DNA of 64,000 nucleotides from Rhodobacter sp. CZR27 (lineage in GTDB: Bacteria; Pseudomonadota; Alphaproteobacteria; Rhodobacterales; Rhodobacteraceae), in NCBI RefSeq assembly GCF_002407205.1, contig NZ_CP023548.1:2442501-2506500 (forward strand). Direction: 5' to 3'. Positions 28,196-36,839 of the stretch are shown in pieces. The notes below the pieces were generated by a model that ran no database searches, was not told where the DNA came from, and worked only from the letters and a program-made list of their open reading frames with translations. A program made the translations under genes and the position numbers. Every line of letters starts with the position of its first letter. Within the stretch, counting starts at the first letter, position 1.

Positions 28196-28218
28196 CGCCC
28201 GGGCCGAGGGTCCGGGCG
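28196..28218. terminator. Hairpin after the cytochrome operon
   Basis: CGCCCGG pairs with CCGGGCG around a 9-base loop, 22 bases after the cytochrome b stop. The rest of the gap to the aldolase holds only a short palindrome, GGCCTGCAGGCC. Confidence 0.5.
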
Positions 28219-28321
28219 CCTGCCCCCCTTGCCAGCCGTGCCGCGCACCACCTGTCCGACGGGCGCTGCGCCCCCGGCCTGCAGGCCCCGCGCGATCATC
28301 CCGACACGGGCGACGGACGGC

Positions 28322-28966
28322 TCAGGCGCGCAGGCCGTAGCCCGCGAACTTCTCCACCACGGCGGCGATCTGCTCGTCCGACAGCAGCCGGACCTCTCCC
28401 AGTTGCAGGCAGCCCAGATACTGCTTCGCCAGCGTCTCGACCTCCTCGGCGATCCACATGGTGCGGGCAAGCGTGGGGCCGATGGCGATCATCCCGTGAT
28501 GCTCCAGCAGGCAGGCAAAGCGCCCCTCCAGCGCCGCAACGGCATGCTGCGACAGCTCCTCGGAGCCATAGATCGCATAGGGCGCCACGCGCACCGTCGG
28601 GCCGCCCGCCGCCGCGATCATGTAATGCACCGCTGGGATCGGCCGGTTCAGGATGGCAAGCGTCGTGCAGGCCAGCGGATGGGCATGGACGACCGCATTC
28701 GTCTCGGGTCGCGCGGCAAGGATGTCGCGGTGAAAGCGCCACTCGCTCGACGGCTTGTGCCGTCCGGTCGCCGTGCCGTCCATCGCCAGATACACGATGT
28801 CCTCGGGCTCAAGCGAGCCATAGGCCATGGCGGTCGGCGTGATCAGCAGCCCCTCGCCGTGCCGGACCGAGATATTGCCCGAGGTGCCCTGGTTCAGCCC
28901 CGAGCGGTTCATCTCGAGACAGGCGTCAATGATCGCCTTGCGTTTCGCCAGCTCGTCCGCCTGCAT
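28322..28966 (-). CDS. Class II aldolase/adducin-family protein (fuculose-phosphate aldolase-like)
   Basis: Zinc-dependent aldolase of 214 residues. Landmarks are LNQGTSGNISVRHGEGLLITPTAMAY (split across the phosphate-binding loop), the catalytic Glu in SSEWRFH, zinc histidines in AVVHAHPLACTTL and the third in LLEHHGMIA. It resembles L-fuculose-1-phosphate aldolase. No sugar kinase or isomerase lies nearby, so the natural substrate is open. Confidence 0.8.
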   Translation of the reverse strand: MQADELAKRKAIIDACLEMNRSGLNQGTSGNISVRHGEGLLITPTAMAYGSLEPEDIVYLAMDGTATGRHKPSSEWRFHRDILAARPETNAVVHAHPLACTTLAILNRPIPAVHYMIAAAGGPTVRVAPYAIYGSEELSQHAVAALEGRFACLLEHHGMIAIGPTLARTMWIAEEVETLAKQYLGCLQLGEVRLLSDEQIAAVVEKFAGYGLRA

Positions 28967-29046
28967 CCTGCCTCTCCCGTTCTTCTGGCGCCGGAATAGG
29001 CGGGACGCGCCCCGGCGTCAAATCCGCCGGGCGTCGCATCGCTTCT

Positions 29047-29060
29047 GTGCGCTGGCGCAA
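29047..29060 (+). promoter_or_regulatory. NnrR-like box upstream of the iron-sulfur repair gene
   Basis: GTGCG-CTGG-CGCAA matches the NnrR-type Crp/Fnr box TTGCG-N4-CGCAA at nine of ten positions, about 65 bases before the ATG. It suggests activation by nitric oxide. Confidence 0.55.
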
Positions 29061-29118
29061 CGTTCGCCCCCGGCCACGGCGGTAGCAGAAGGCGACACCA
29101 GATCCGGAAGGAGCCGCC

Positions 29119-29793
29119 ATGACAGACATCTCCCTCACCCTCGACAGCGAAGTCGGCGAGATCGCGGCCGGGCTTCCCGGCGCCGCCGGGTTGTTCCGGC
29201 GCCACGGGATCAGCTTCTGCTGCGGCGGCGGGCTCAGCCTTGCCGAGGCGGCTGCGAAGCACGGGCTGTCGGCGCAGGCGCTGCTGGCCGAACTTCAGGC
29301 CCTTGCTGCCGCCGCCGGAGCCGAGGCGCCGCAGGAGACCGCCGCGATCATCGACCACATCCTGACGCGCTACCACGAAACGCACCGGAGGGAGCTGTCC
29401 GACCTCATCCCGCTCGCCGAGAAGGTCGAGGCGGTGCATGGCGAGCATGACGAGGCGCCGCTGGGCCTGACGGAACTGCTCGACTCGATGCGCTACGAGA
29501 TGGAAGACCACATGGCGAAGGAGGAGGAGATCCTCTTTCCGATGATGCGGATGGGCGGGAACCCGATGATCGTCCACCCCATCGCCGTGATGCGCGACGA
29601 GCACGCAAGCCACGCCGACCAGCTGAAGCGGCTGGAGCACATCACCCGCGGCTTCACCCCGCCCGAGGGCGCCTGCCGCTCGTGGCACGCGCTTTACGCA
29701 GGCGTGCGCAAGTTCGCCGAGGATCTGGTCGCGCACATGCATCTGGAGAACGAGGTCCTCTTCCCGCGGTTCGAGCGCCCAGCAGCGGCTTGA
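29119..29793 (+). CDS. ytfE: Iron-sulfur cluster repair di-iron protein (YtfE/DnrN/ScdA family)
   Basis: A 224-residue protein that restores Fe-S clusters damaged by nitric oxide or oxidants. The N-terminal ScdA domain has GISFCCGGGLSL with the paired cysteines. The C-terminal hemerythrin-like domain supplies di-iron ligands in HILTRYHETHRREL, EDHMAKEEEILFP, MRDEHASHADQL and HMHLENEVLFPRFE. The NnrR-like box and nearby cytochrome c' fit a nitrosative-stress role. Confidence 0.92.
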   Translation: MTDISLTLDSEVGEIAAGLPGAAGLFRRHGISFCCGGGLSLAEAAAKHGLSAQALLAELQALAAAAGAEAPQETAAIIDHILTRYHETHRRELSDLIPLAEKVEAVHGEHDEAPLGLTELLDSMRYEMEDHMAKEEEILFPMMRMGGNPMIVHPIAVMRDEHASHADQLKRLEHITRGFTPPEGACRSWHALYAGVRKFAEDLVAHMHLENEVLFPRFERPAAA

Positions 29794-29850
29794 CCTTGCG
29801 GTGAGGGGCATGGAGAACCTTCGGGATCGTCCCTTCCCGGAGGTTCTCCC

Positions 29851-31344
29851 GTGTCCGTTTCCACCCGTTCCGTCCGGCTTGCCGCGGCCGTCCTCGCCCT
29901 TGCGGCGGTGATCCTGTCGGTGGCGATGCTGGAGCGCGCGCGCTCGGGCATCGAACGGACCCCCTTCCCGGTCGGCGACACGCCGGCGACGCTCTACCGG
30001 CCCGCAGGCAGCCTCGAGGCGCCGCTGGCGGTCGTGGCGCATGGGTTCGGCGGCTCGCGTCAGATGATGGAGGCGATCTCGCTCAGCCTTGCGCGCGCGG
30101 GCATGGCGGTGGTGTCCTTTGACTTCCACGGCCAGGGCCGCAGCCGGCTGCCGATGTCGCCCGACGCCTTCCCGAACGAGCGCGGATCGAGCGGCACGAC
30201 CGTCCAGCTGATGCGCCAGACGCTTCAGGTGATCGAGGCCGCCGAGGCGCTGCCCGGCGTGCGGGGTCCGGCCGCGCTGGTCGGACATTCGATGGCCACC
30301 GACATCCTCGTGCGCGCCGCGCGCGACCGCAGGGCGATTGGCCCGGTCGCGCTGATCTCGGCCTATTCCCGGCAGGTCACGCCCGAAACTCCTGCGAAGC
30401 TGCTGATCCTCTCGGGCCAGCGCGAGGGCGGCCTGCGCGAGGTGGCGCTGGAGATGGTCCATCAGGTCGCCCCCGCTGCTGCCGAGGGAGAGACGGTGCG
30501 CGCCGGAGCCGTGGAGCGCCGCGCCGCGGTCTCGCCCTGGGTCGGCCATGCCGGCGTGCTCTGGAGTCCCGCCACCTTGCGCGAGCTGCGCGACTGGCTG
30601 GCCCCCGGCGCCGCGCCGGTGGCTGCGACGGGCCCATGGATCCTGCTGCTTCTCGGCGCGCTGGTGGCGCTGACCTGGCCCGTGGCGGGGCTGCTGCCCG
30701 ACCGGCGCCGACCCGCGCCCGAGGTGGGCTGGCGGTTCTTCCTTGTCCTCTTGCTCCTGCCGGCCCTGCCCGCGGCGATGGCGGCGCTGCAGTTCGGGGG
30801 CTCGGTCCTGGGCTTCGCGGGCTTCGGCCGGATCGCGCTGTTCTTCGGCGTCTGGGGCGCGGTGCAGCTTGCGCTGCTTGCGCATTATCGCGGGCTGGAG
30901 CTGCGGATCGACTGGCCGGCGCTTGGGGCGCTGCTGGCGGCGAGCCTTGCCTTCGCGCTGGCGATGGACCGCTATGCGGCGGCCTTCCTTCCGACCGGCC
31001 CGCGCATCGCCCTGACGGCGCTGCTGGCGGCGGGAACCCTGCCCTTCATGCTGGCCCATGCCCATCTGGCGCAGGACGCGCGGCTCTGGCGGCGGGCGCT
31101 GCTCGCGCTGGTGCCGATCCTCACCCTTGGCGGAGCCATGGCGGCGGAACCGGAGCGGCTGGGCCTGTCCTTCACCGTGGCGCCGGTATTCCTGCTGTTC
31201 CTGCTGGTCTTCGGCCTGATGGGGCGCTGGATCGGCGGGCGCACCGGCCCAGCCACGGTGGGCGCGGGGCTGGGGATCGTGCTGGCCTGGTCGATCGCGG
31301 CCTCGACGCCACTCTTCGGCGCCTCCTCGACACTGGTCTATTGA
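29851..31344 (+). CDS. Alpha/beta hydrolase with C-terminal membrane domain
   Basis: A 497-residue protein with an N-terminal membrane anchor (residues 8-27), an alpha/beta-hydrolase domain and then seven or so hydrophobic segments in the C-terminal half (from about residue 255). Hydrolase landmarks are VVAHGFGGSRQ and SFDFHGQGRS, with nucleophile Ser147 in LVGHSMATD. The usual second glycine of GxSxG is Ala here. It starts at GTG with GGAGG upstream. The function is not known; the layout suggests a periplasmic lipid or ester hydrolase. Confidence 0.72.
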   Translation: MSVSTRSVRLAAAVLALAAVILSVAMLERARSGIERTPFPVGDTPATLYRPAGSLEAPLAVVAHGFGGSRQMMEAISLSLARAGMAVVSFDFHGQGRSRLPMSPDAFPNERGSSGTTVQLMRQTLQVIEAAEALPGVRGPAALVGHSMATDILVRAARDRRAIGPVALISAYSRQVTPETPAKLLILSGQREGGLREVALEMVHQVAPAAAEGETVRAGAVERRAAVSPWVGHAGVLWSPATLRELRDWLAPGAAPVAATGPWILLLLGALVALTWPVAGLLPDRRRPAPEVGWRFFLVLLLLPALPAAMAALQFGGSVLGFAGFGRIALFFGVWGAVQLALLAHYRGLELRIDWPALGALLAASLAFALAMDRYAAAFLPTGPRIALTALLAAGTLPFMLAHAHLAQDARLWRRALLALVPILTLGGAMAAEPERLGLSFTVAPVFLLFLLVFGLMGRWIGGRTGPATVGAGLGIVLAWSIAASTPLFGASSTLVY

Positions 31345-31348
31345 GCCG

Positions 31349-32386
31349 TCAGGGCACCGGCGCCCAGATCACATCATCAATGCGCGGCGCGCCGGTGGCC
31401 AGCATCACCAGCCGGTCGAAGCCCATCGCGATGCCGCTGGCGGGCGGCATGATCGCCAGCGCCGCAAGGAAATCCTCGTCGAGCGGATAGCTTTCGCCAT
31501 AGACGCGGGCCTTCTCGGCCATCTCGGCCTGAAACCGGCGGCGCTGCTCGGCCGGGTCGGTCAGTTCGCCGAAACCGTTGGCAAGCTCGACCCCGCAGGC
31601 ATAAAGCTCGAACCGTTCCGCCACCCGCGCGTCATCCGGCGCACGACGGGCCAGCGCCGCCTCGGCGGCCGGATAGCGGTCAAGGATCGTTGGCCGGCCG
31701 TGGCCCAGATGCGGCTCGACCTTCTCGACCAGCACGCGGCTGAGCATGTCGGACCATGTGTCCCCCTCGCCCGCCTTGAGGCCCGCGGCCGCCATCGCGG
31801 CACGCAGGGCCGCGGCATCCGGCTCGCCTGAGGCGTCGAGCGTGGCCAGCAGATCGATCCCCGCGTGGCGCAGGAATGCCTCGGCGACCGAGAGCCGCTC
31901 GGGCTCCGCAAACGGGTCGCAGGTGCGGTCGCGGAAGCGCAGGGTCGTGGCGCCCGCGGCCTCGGCCGCCAGCCGCAGGAAGGCCGCGCAATCCTCCATC
32001 AGCACCTCGTAGGGCTCGCCCACGCGATACCATTCCAGCATGGTGAACTCGGGCGAATGCAGCGCGCCGCGTTCGCGGTTGCGCCAGACATGGGCGAAGG
32101 CCGCGATCCGCGTCTCGCCTGCCGCCAGCAGCTTCTTCATGGCGAATTCGGGCGAGGTGTGCAGATACATCCGCCGCGCAAGCCCGTCATTTCCGATGGC
32201 CGCGGTCTCGAATCCGTGCAGATGCGCCTCGTTGCCGGGGGAAACCTGCAGCGCGGCCGGATCGACCTCGGTGAAACCCTGCACGGCCAGCCAGCCGCGG
32301 ATCGCGGACTGGATACGGTTGCGGGCCAGAAGCAGCGGGCGGCGGTCGGCATGGCGGTGGGGCTGCCACCAGGAGGAAGCGGACAT
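31349..32386 (-). CDS. epmA: EF-P lysine ligase EpmA (PoxA/GenX)
   Basis: A 345-residue class II lysyl-tRNA-synthetase paralogue that attaches beta-lysine to elongation factor P. Seen are VSPGNEAHLHGFET, RRMYLHTSPEFAMKKLL, AFAHVWRNRERG-LHSPEFTMLEWYR and the class II motif 3 SGIAMGFDRLVML. It lacks the tRNA anticodon-binding domain of LysRS, as expected. It lies divergent from its substrate gene efp. Confidence 0.94.
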   Translation of the reverse strand: MSASSWWQPHRHADRRPLLLARNRIQSAIRGWLAVQGFTEVDPAALQVSPGNEAHLHGFETAAIGNDGLARRMYLHTSPEFAMKKLLAAGETRIAAFAHVWRNRERGALHSPEFTMLEWYRVGEPYEVLMEDCAAFLRLAAEAAGATTLRFRDRTCDPFAEPERLSVAEAFLRHAGIDLLATLDASGEPDAAALRAAMAAAGLKAGEGDTWSDMLSRVLVEKVEPHLGHGRPTILDRYPAAEAALARRAPDDARVAERFELYACGVELANGFGELTDPAEQRRRFQAEMAEKARVYGESYPLDEDFLAALAIMPPASGIAMGFDRLVMLATGAPRIDDVIWAPVP

Positions 32387-32477
32387 TCGTCTGGAAATTC
32401 CGGCGAGGATGGGGTAGGCGCACGGCCAATGCGGTGCGTTCTACGCCGCGCCCCCTCCGCTGACAAGGAAGAGACCT

Positions 32478-33044
32478 TTGAAAGTCATCGCCTCGAGCCT
32501 TCGCAAGGGCAATGTCGTCGACATCGACGGCCGGCTCTATGTCGTCCTGACCGCCCAGAACTTCCACCCCGGCAAGGGCACCCCGGTGACCCAGGTCGAC
32601 ATGCGCCGGATCTCGGACGGGACCAAGGTGTCGGAACGCTGGAAGACCACCGAGCAGGTCGAGCGCGCCACGGTGGACGAGCGCGAGTACGACTACCTCT
32701 ACGAGGACGGCGAGGGCTATCACTTCATGGAGCCGGAATCCTACGATCAGGTCGTGGTCTCGCCCGACGTGGTCGGCGACGGAAAGGTGTTCCTGACGGA
32801 AGGGATGCGCGTCTATCTGCAGACCCACAACGACGTGGCGATCTCGATCGAGTTCCCGCAGAAGGTGACGGTCGAGATCACCGAAACCGAGCCGGTGGTG
32901 AAGGGGCAGACCGCCTCGTCCTCCTACAAGCCCGCGATGTGCACGAACGGGCTGCGCGTGATGGTGCCGCCGCATATCTCGGCCGGGACGCGCATCGTGA
33001 TCAACACCGAAGACCTGAGCTACGTCGAGCGCGCGAAGGACTGA
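32478..33044 (+). CDS. efp: Elongation factor P
   Basis: Relieves ribosome stalling at polyproline. The 188-residue product has the KOW-like N-domain and two OB domains, ending SYVERAKD. Lys33 in the loop HPGKGT is the residue expected to receive beta-lysine from EpmA. The start is a TTG with AAGGAAGAG upstream; no in-frame ATG gives a full-length protein. Confidence 0.95.
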   Translation: MKVIASSLRKGNVVDIDGRLYVVLTAQNFHPGKGTPVTQVDMRRISDGTKVSERWKTTEQVERATVDEREYDYLYEDGEGYHFMEPESYDQVVVSPDVVGDGKVFLTEGMRVYLQTHNDVAISIEFPQKVTVEITETEPVVKGQTASSSYKPAMCTNGLRVMVPPHISAGTRIVINTEDLSYVERAKD

Positions 33045-33112
33045 CCTTCGCGCCATCCGCGACCGGGGGGTGCCGCTGCCGTGATGGCCGCGGCCTGCCC
33101 TGCGCGCGACGC

Positions 33113-34537
33113 TCAGCCGCCGACCGGGGCGGGTTCGGCCGGCTGGTCCAGCCGGTCCGCCCAGAGGCGGCAGGTCTCCTCCCAGACCGGGGCGATGCCG
33201 CGCTTGACGATGACGGCCGCGACGAGCGGCGCAAGGAACGGCGGACACCCCAGCCCGATCAGCGCCGTCGTCAGCACGCCCACCAGACCCGATTGCGGCA
33301 GGCTCAGCGAGGCGCGGAGCGTCTCGCGCTCGGGTGCGCCCTCCTGCGTGCAGACAAGGGTGTAAAGCTCGCGTTCCAGCCGCGCCACGACGGTCTGGCC
33401 CAGTTCGCGGAACGGCAGGCGCACGGCCTCCGTGCCCGCCACCGGCAGGTCCAGTGCCAGCGTGTCCCGCGCCTCGGGCGTGATCTCCAGCACGGCCTGC
33501 CGGCGGCCGATCTCCTCGATCAGCGCCTCCTCGTCGGCGTCGAGCAGCTGGCCCGCGGCCTCCGGCTCGCCCGCCGGCAGCGGGCGTTCCGTCACCGGCA
33601 TCTCGGGCATGGCGAGGAAGACGGATTCCGTCATGCCCTCCACCGCGCCAAGGATGACCCGCGCCGGGAAGGCGAAGCCCTGCGAGGTGGGGTGAAGCTC
33701 GTCGAACCAGGCGCTGTCGGGGACGCGGCCGCGGCAGTCGGCGATGCTCACGCGGGTGCCGAAACCGGCCGCCATCCCGACCAGCGCCTCGTGGAACCGG
33801 TCGATCAGCACCTTCAGGATCTCGCGTTGCAGATGCGGATCGGTGATGCCCTGCGCCAGCATCGGCCGGCCCAGCCAGCGGCCGCCGGTCGCGATGACAT
33901 AGTCGTAGCTGTGGCAGACCACCCGCTTCGCCCCGGCGGCCAGCGAGCGTTCGATCAGGTCGGCATAGATCGCGATGGTGCCGTTCAGGATGCCGTCGAA
34001 GGCGGGGCCGACGTGACCGGCGGCATCGAGGGCCGGATCGTGGCGCAGCAGGTATTTCTGCAGCGCGCCGCCGCCCAGCACGTCGTTGCCGCCGCCGCTG
34101 AGCAGCAGCACGTCCGGCTTCTCGGACAGGACCGCCACCGTCACCTCCTCCTGCCGGGCCATGTCCTGCAGAAGGTCGCCCGCGGCGCTGACGCAGTAGA
34201 TCGCCCAGCGATCGAAGAGATGGTCGATCACGTCGTCGATCAGGAAGGGATACTGGAACCAGCTGTCGCCCTCGGCCACCACCTTCAGCCCCGTCCAGCC
34301 GCGGATCTTTCGGGCGTAGCGCTGCTGGCGGCGCCAGCGCGCGATGCCGTTGAGCGAGCTCAGCGCCATGGCGGCCTCGGTCGCGGCGAAGGCGACGCGG
34401 GCCGTGTTGGGCACCACGGCCGGCTCGAAGGCCGATGTCTCCAGCGGATCGAGCTGAAGATAGGGCCGGATCGCCGCATCCGGAACGTCGGGATCCATCA
34501 GCATCGCCTCGAGCCGGGCGCGGTCGATCCGTTCCAT
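33113..34537 (-). CDS. SGNH-hydrolase-like protein
   Basis: A 474-residue protein with an SGNH/GDSL esterase domain. Nucleophile Ser92 is in EGDSWFQYP, the oxyanion motif is SGGGNDVLGGG (147-157), and catalytic Asp279/His282 are in FDELHPTSQGF. A further 180 residues without recognised domains follow, ending with a hydrophobic stretch (LVGVLTTALIGLGCPPFLAPLVAAVIV). No signal peptide is seen. The start codon overlaps the lysozyme-like gene's stop (TGATG), so the two are coupled. It may deacylate a cell-wall sugar, but the substrate is unknown. Confidence 0.72.
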   Translation of the reverse strand: MERIDRARLEAMLMDPDVPDAAIRPYLQLDPLETSAFEPAVVPNTARVAFAATEAAMALSSLNGIARWRRQQRYARKIRGWTGLKVVAEGDSWFQYPFLIDDVIDHLFDRWAIYCVSAAGDLLQDMARQEEVTVAVLSEKPDVLLLSGGGNDVLGGGALQKYLLRHDPALDAAGHVGPAFDGILNGTIAIYADLIERSLAAGAKRVVCHSYDYVIATGGRWLGRPMLAQGITDPHLQREILKVLIDRFHEALVGMAAGFGTRVSIADCRGRVPDSAWFDELHPTSQGFAFPARVILGAVEGMTESVFLAMPEMPVTERPLPAGEPEAAGQLLDADEEALIEEIGRRQAVLEITPEARDTLALDLPVAGTEAVRLPFRELGQTVVARLERELYTLVCTQEGAPERETLRASLSLPQSGLVGVLTTALIGLGCPPFLAPLVAAVIVKRGIAPVWEETCRLWADRLDQPAEPAPVGG

Positions 34538-36510
34538 CACTCTCCTCCCTGGTCGAAGATCCTAAGGCCGAGTTCGGCCTCCATTTCGGGCGACAGGATG
34601 CCATCGGCCCAGCCGAGCCGGCGCTGCTGCAGCGCGATCAGGGCCGCTCGGGTGACAGGTCCGATCAGGCGCTGCCGGTCGGGCTCGAGGCCCAGCTGCT
34701 CCTGCAATCTCGCCACTGCGGGACCCGTGGAGCCGAAGCGCAGCCGCATGAGCAGGCGCGCGATCTCGGGCCGCTCCAGCTCTCCGCCCTGTCGCAGGCG
34801 CGCCACCAGCGCCGCATCCGCGCCGGTCAGCACGACGGTGCTGAACTGCCGCCCGTCGTCCGAGGCCGCGAAGGTCCGCCCCATGCCCAGCGCGACGCGG
34901 AAGTCCGCCCAGAGACCGGAATGGGTGCGGCTCTGCCGGTCATAGTCGCCGGGCAGGGTCAGGCAGCCGAGCGACGAGAATCCCTCCCGCCTCCGCCCCG
35001 GATGGATGTTGTCCGCCGGCGCGCAGCGGTGCCAGAAGTCGCGCCGGTCGTAGGTCACGTCGTCGATGCTGCGCAGCGCGATGACCTCGGAGGCGCCGGT
35101 CGAGGTCGTGGCCAGCCGCAGCACGCCGCGGATCTCGCCGCTGGTGCCCGCGCGATGGATGCCGACGGTGTAGGTGTAGCAGCCGGTGGGCAGCATGTTG
35201 CCCTCGAACACGCCCTGCTTGGCCTTCTGGAAGCCGGTGACCAGCGCCTTCGCCTCGGGCACCGTCGAGGCGCGATAGGCCCAGATCCGGCGTGCCTCGC
35301 GGTCGAGCACGCCGATCACGCAGCGGTAGTCGCGGTGGTCGGGCCGCTGGTCCACCAGCGTCAGCGCGCGCACGTCCTCGCGCTTGTCGGCCCCCGCGAT
35401 CCGCGCGCCACGCAACGCGAAGACCAGCAGGCCCGGACGGGTCAGGAAGGCGTTGAAGCGGATCAGCGCCTCCAGATCCTCGGGCAGAAGGTCGAAGCTT
35501 TCGCCGGGGGCATGGCGCGAGAGGTGGCGGTAATCGGGATGGTCATCGTCGTTCGGGTTCCAGCGGACATCGTCGACACCGGGTCCGGCCGCCTCGGTCA
35601 GCGGCAGCTCCTCGCGCAGGTCCTCGGTATCGCTCTGTTCGGGCACGTCTTCGTGCTGCTCGGCCATCGGCCGGGCCGCGGCCTCGGGTTGCGCCTCGTG
35701 CCGCAAGGCCGCCACGCCTTCGGTCAGGCGCTCCTCGGCCAGGCCGGCCTCGAACAGCTCGGCCTCCTCGCGGCGGCGGCGCGACAGGCTGGAGGTGTCG
35801 CCCCAGATCCGCGTCATCTCGCGCAGCAGCCCGGGGATGCGCTCGATGTCCTGCCGCCGGCCCGAGGACATCAGCCGGGCGATCTCGCGCATCTCGCGGA
35901 AGCGGTCCCTGGACGAGGAAAACCCTCCCGATCCGCGGTTGAAGACAAGGCTCAGCAAGGCGCCGCGCGCATGCGGATGCAGCCGGTCGAGATGGTCGAG
36001 CGAACGGAAGAGCTGCGACACGAGCTTGGGCATCTTGCCGTCGTCGAACTGGCGCAGCGCCACCTCCCACGGCACCGTGATGTCGGACAGCGCCCGCACC
36101 AGCGCCTTGGCGTGGGCGACCTTGGCCGGGCGGTTCGGCTCGTCGGTGCGGAAGCCGATGACCGGCGCCAGCCGCTCGATGGCAGCACCCGGGATGCGGC
36201 CTTCCCAGTCGGCACGGAACTCGTCAGCGGTGTGATAGCCAAGGTCGTAGCCGCAGCCGATGGTGATGCCCGAGGCGAACTCGGGCCAGACCGGGCGGGC
36301 CTTGATCACCTGCTCGTAGAAGGCGCGCCCGCCGGTCTCCCAGCGCACGATGAACTCGCGCGCCCGGGCCGAGATGGCGTCGGTCCAGGGAATGTCCAGG
36401 GGCGTCGCCTCGACCGCACCGGTCCCCGGACCAGCAGGGTCCTCGCGATAGCCCAGCATCTCGAACAGGTCATCCGCGGACGGTGCCGCGACGTCGGAAC
36501 CGTAGTCCAT
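34537..36510 (-). CDS. Lysozyme-like protein with peptidoglycan-binding domain
   Basis: A 657-residue multidomain protein. Residues about 45-196 look like a phage-type muramidase: Glu58 in RWETGG, GITIGCGYDLGY (81-92) and ALLSLVFNRGSGG (184-196). Residues about 240-310 are charged linker. A middle region (about 390-545) has PTGCYTYTVG and GFSSLGCLTLPG, recalling an L,D-transpeptidase cysteine motif. Residues 588-632 form a PG_binding_1 repeat (RFGSTGPAVARLQEQLGL, GPVTRAALIALQQRR). No signal peptide is visible, so export would need another route. It is divergent from the protease operon. Confidence 0.68.
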   Translation of the reverse strand: MDYGSDVAAPSADDLFEMLGYREDPAGPGTGAVEATPLDIPWTDAISARAREFIVRWETGGRAFYEQVIKARPVWPEFASGITIGCGYDLGYHTADEFRADWEGRIPGAAIERLAPVIGFRTDEPNRPAKVAHAKALVRALSDITVPWEVALRQFDDGKMPKLVSQLFRSLDHLDRLHPHARGALLSLVFNRGSGGFSSSRDRFREMREIARLMSSGRRQDIERIPGLLREMTRIWGDTSSLSRRRREEAELFEAGLAEERLTEGVAALRHEAQPEAAARPMAEQHEDVPEQSDTEDLREELPLTEAAGPGVDDVRWNPNDDDHPDYRHLSRHAPGESFDLLPEDLEALIRFNAFLTRPGLLVFALRGARIAGADKREDVRALTLVDQRPDHRDYRCVIGVLDREARRIWAYRASTVPEAKALVTGFQKAKQGVFEGNMLPTGCYTYTVGIHRAGTSGEIRGVLRLATTSTGASEVIALRSIDDVTYDRRDFWHRCAPADNIHPGRRREGFSSLGCLTLPGDYDRQSRTHSGLWADFRVALGMGRTFAASDDGRQFSTVVLTGADAALVARLRQGGELERPEIARLLMRLRFGSTGPAVARLQEQLGLEPDRQRLIGPVTRAALIALQQRRLGWADGILSPEMEAELGLRIFDQGGE

Positions 36511-36839
36511 GACACCAATGTCCTGAAGGCGCCGAAGGCGCTTGAAATGATCAATCCGGCAAGGTGGAAACGAAGGCGGCGGAATGGTCCTGCCGCAAGC
36601 ATGGTGTGCGAATCAGCCCCCCGCGTCAATATTCCGCAAGAGACAGGCTCAACCATCGGGTGACTGTTCAGATCGGCGCTTCGCCTGTATCGTCAATTCG
36701 AGCGAAAAGACGTCCGATTGATTCCCGAAACTGCCGCCGCAGACCATTTCGAGGCGGCGATAATTCATCAAGTGATTTGCGGTGGGCATGCTCCGGCGGG
36801 GCGGCCGCTTCCGCGCCTTTTTCGGCAGGAGGGGCGCCG
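36511..36839. other. Intergenic region between two divergent operons
   Basis: A 329-base, relatively AT-rich stretch without a gene. It must hold both promoters. Candidate AT-rich elements lie around 36630-36640 and 36705-36775, but no operator could be assigned. Confidence 0.6.
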
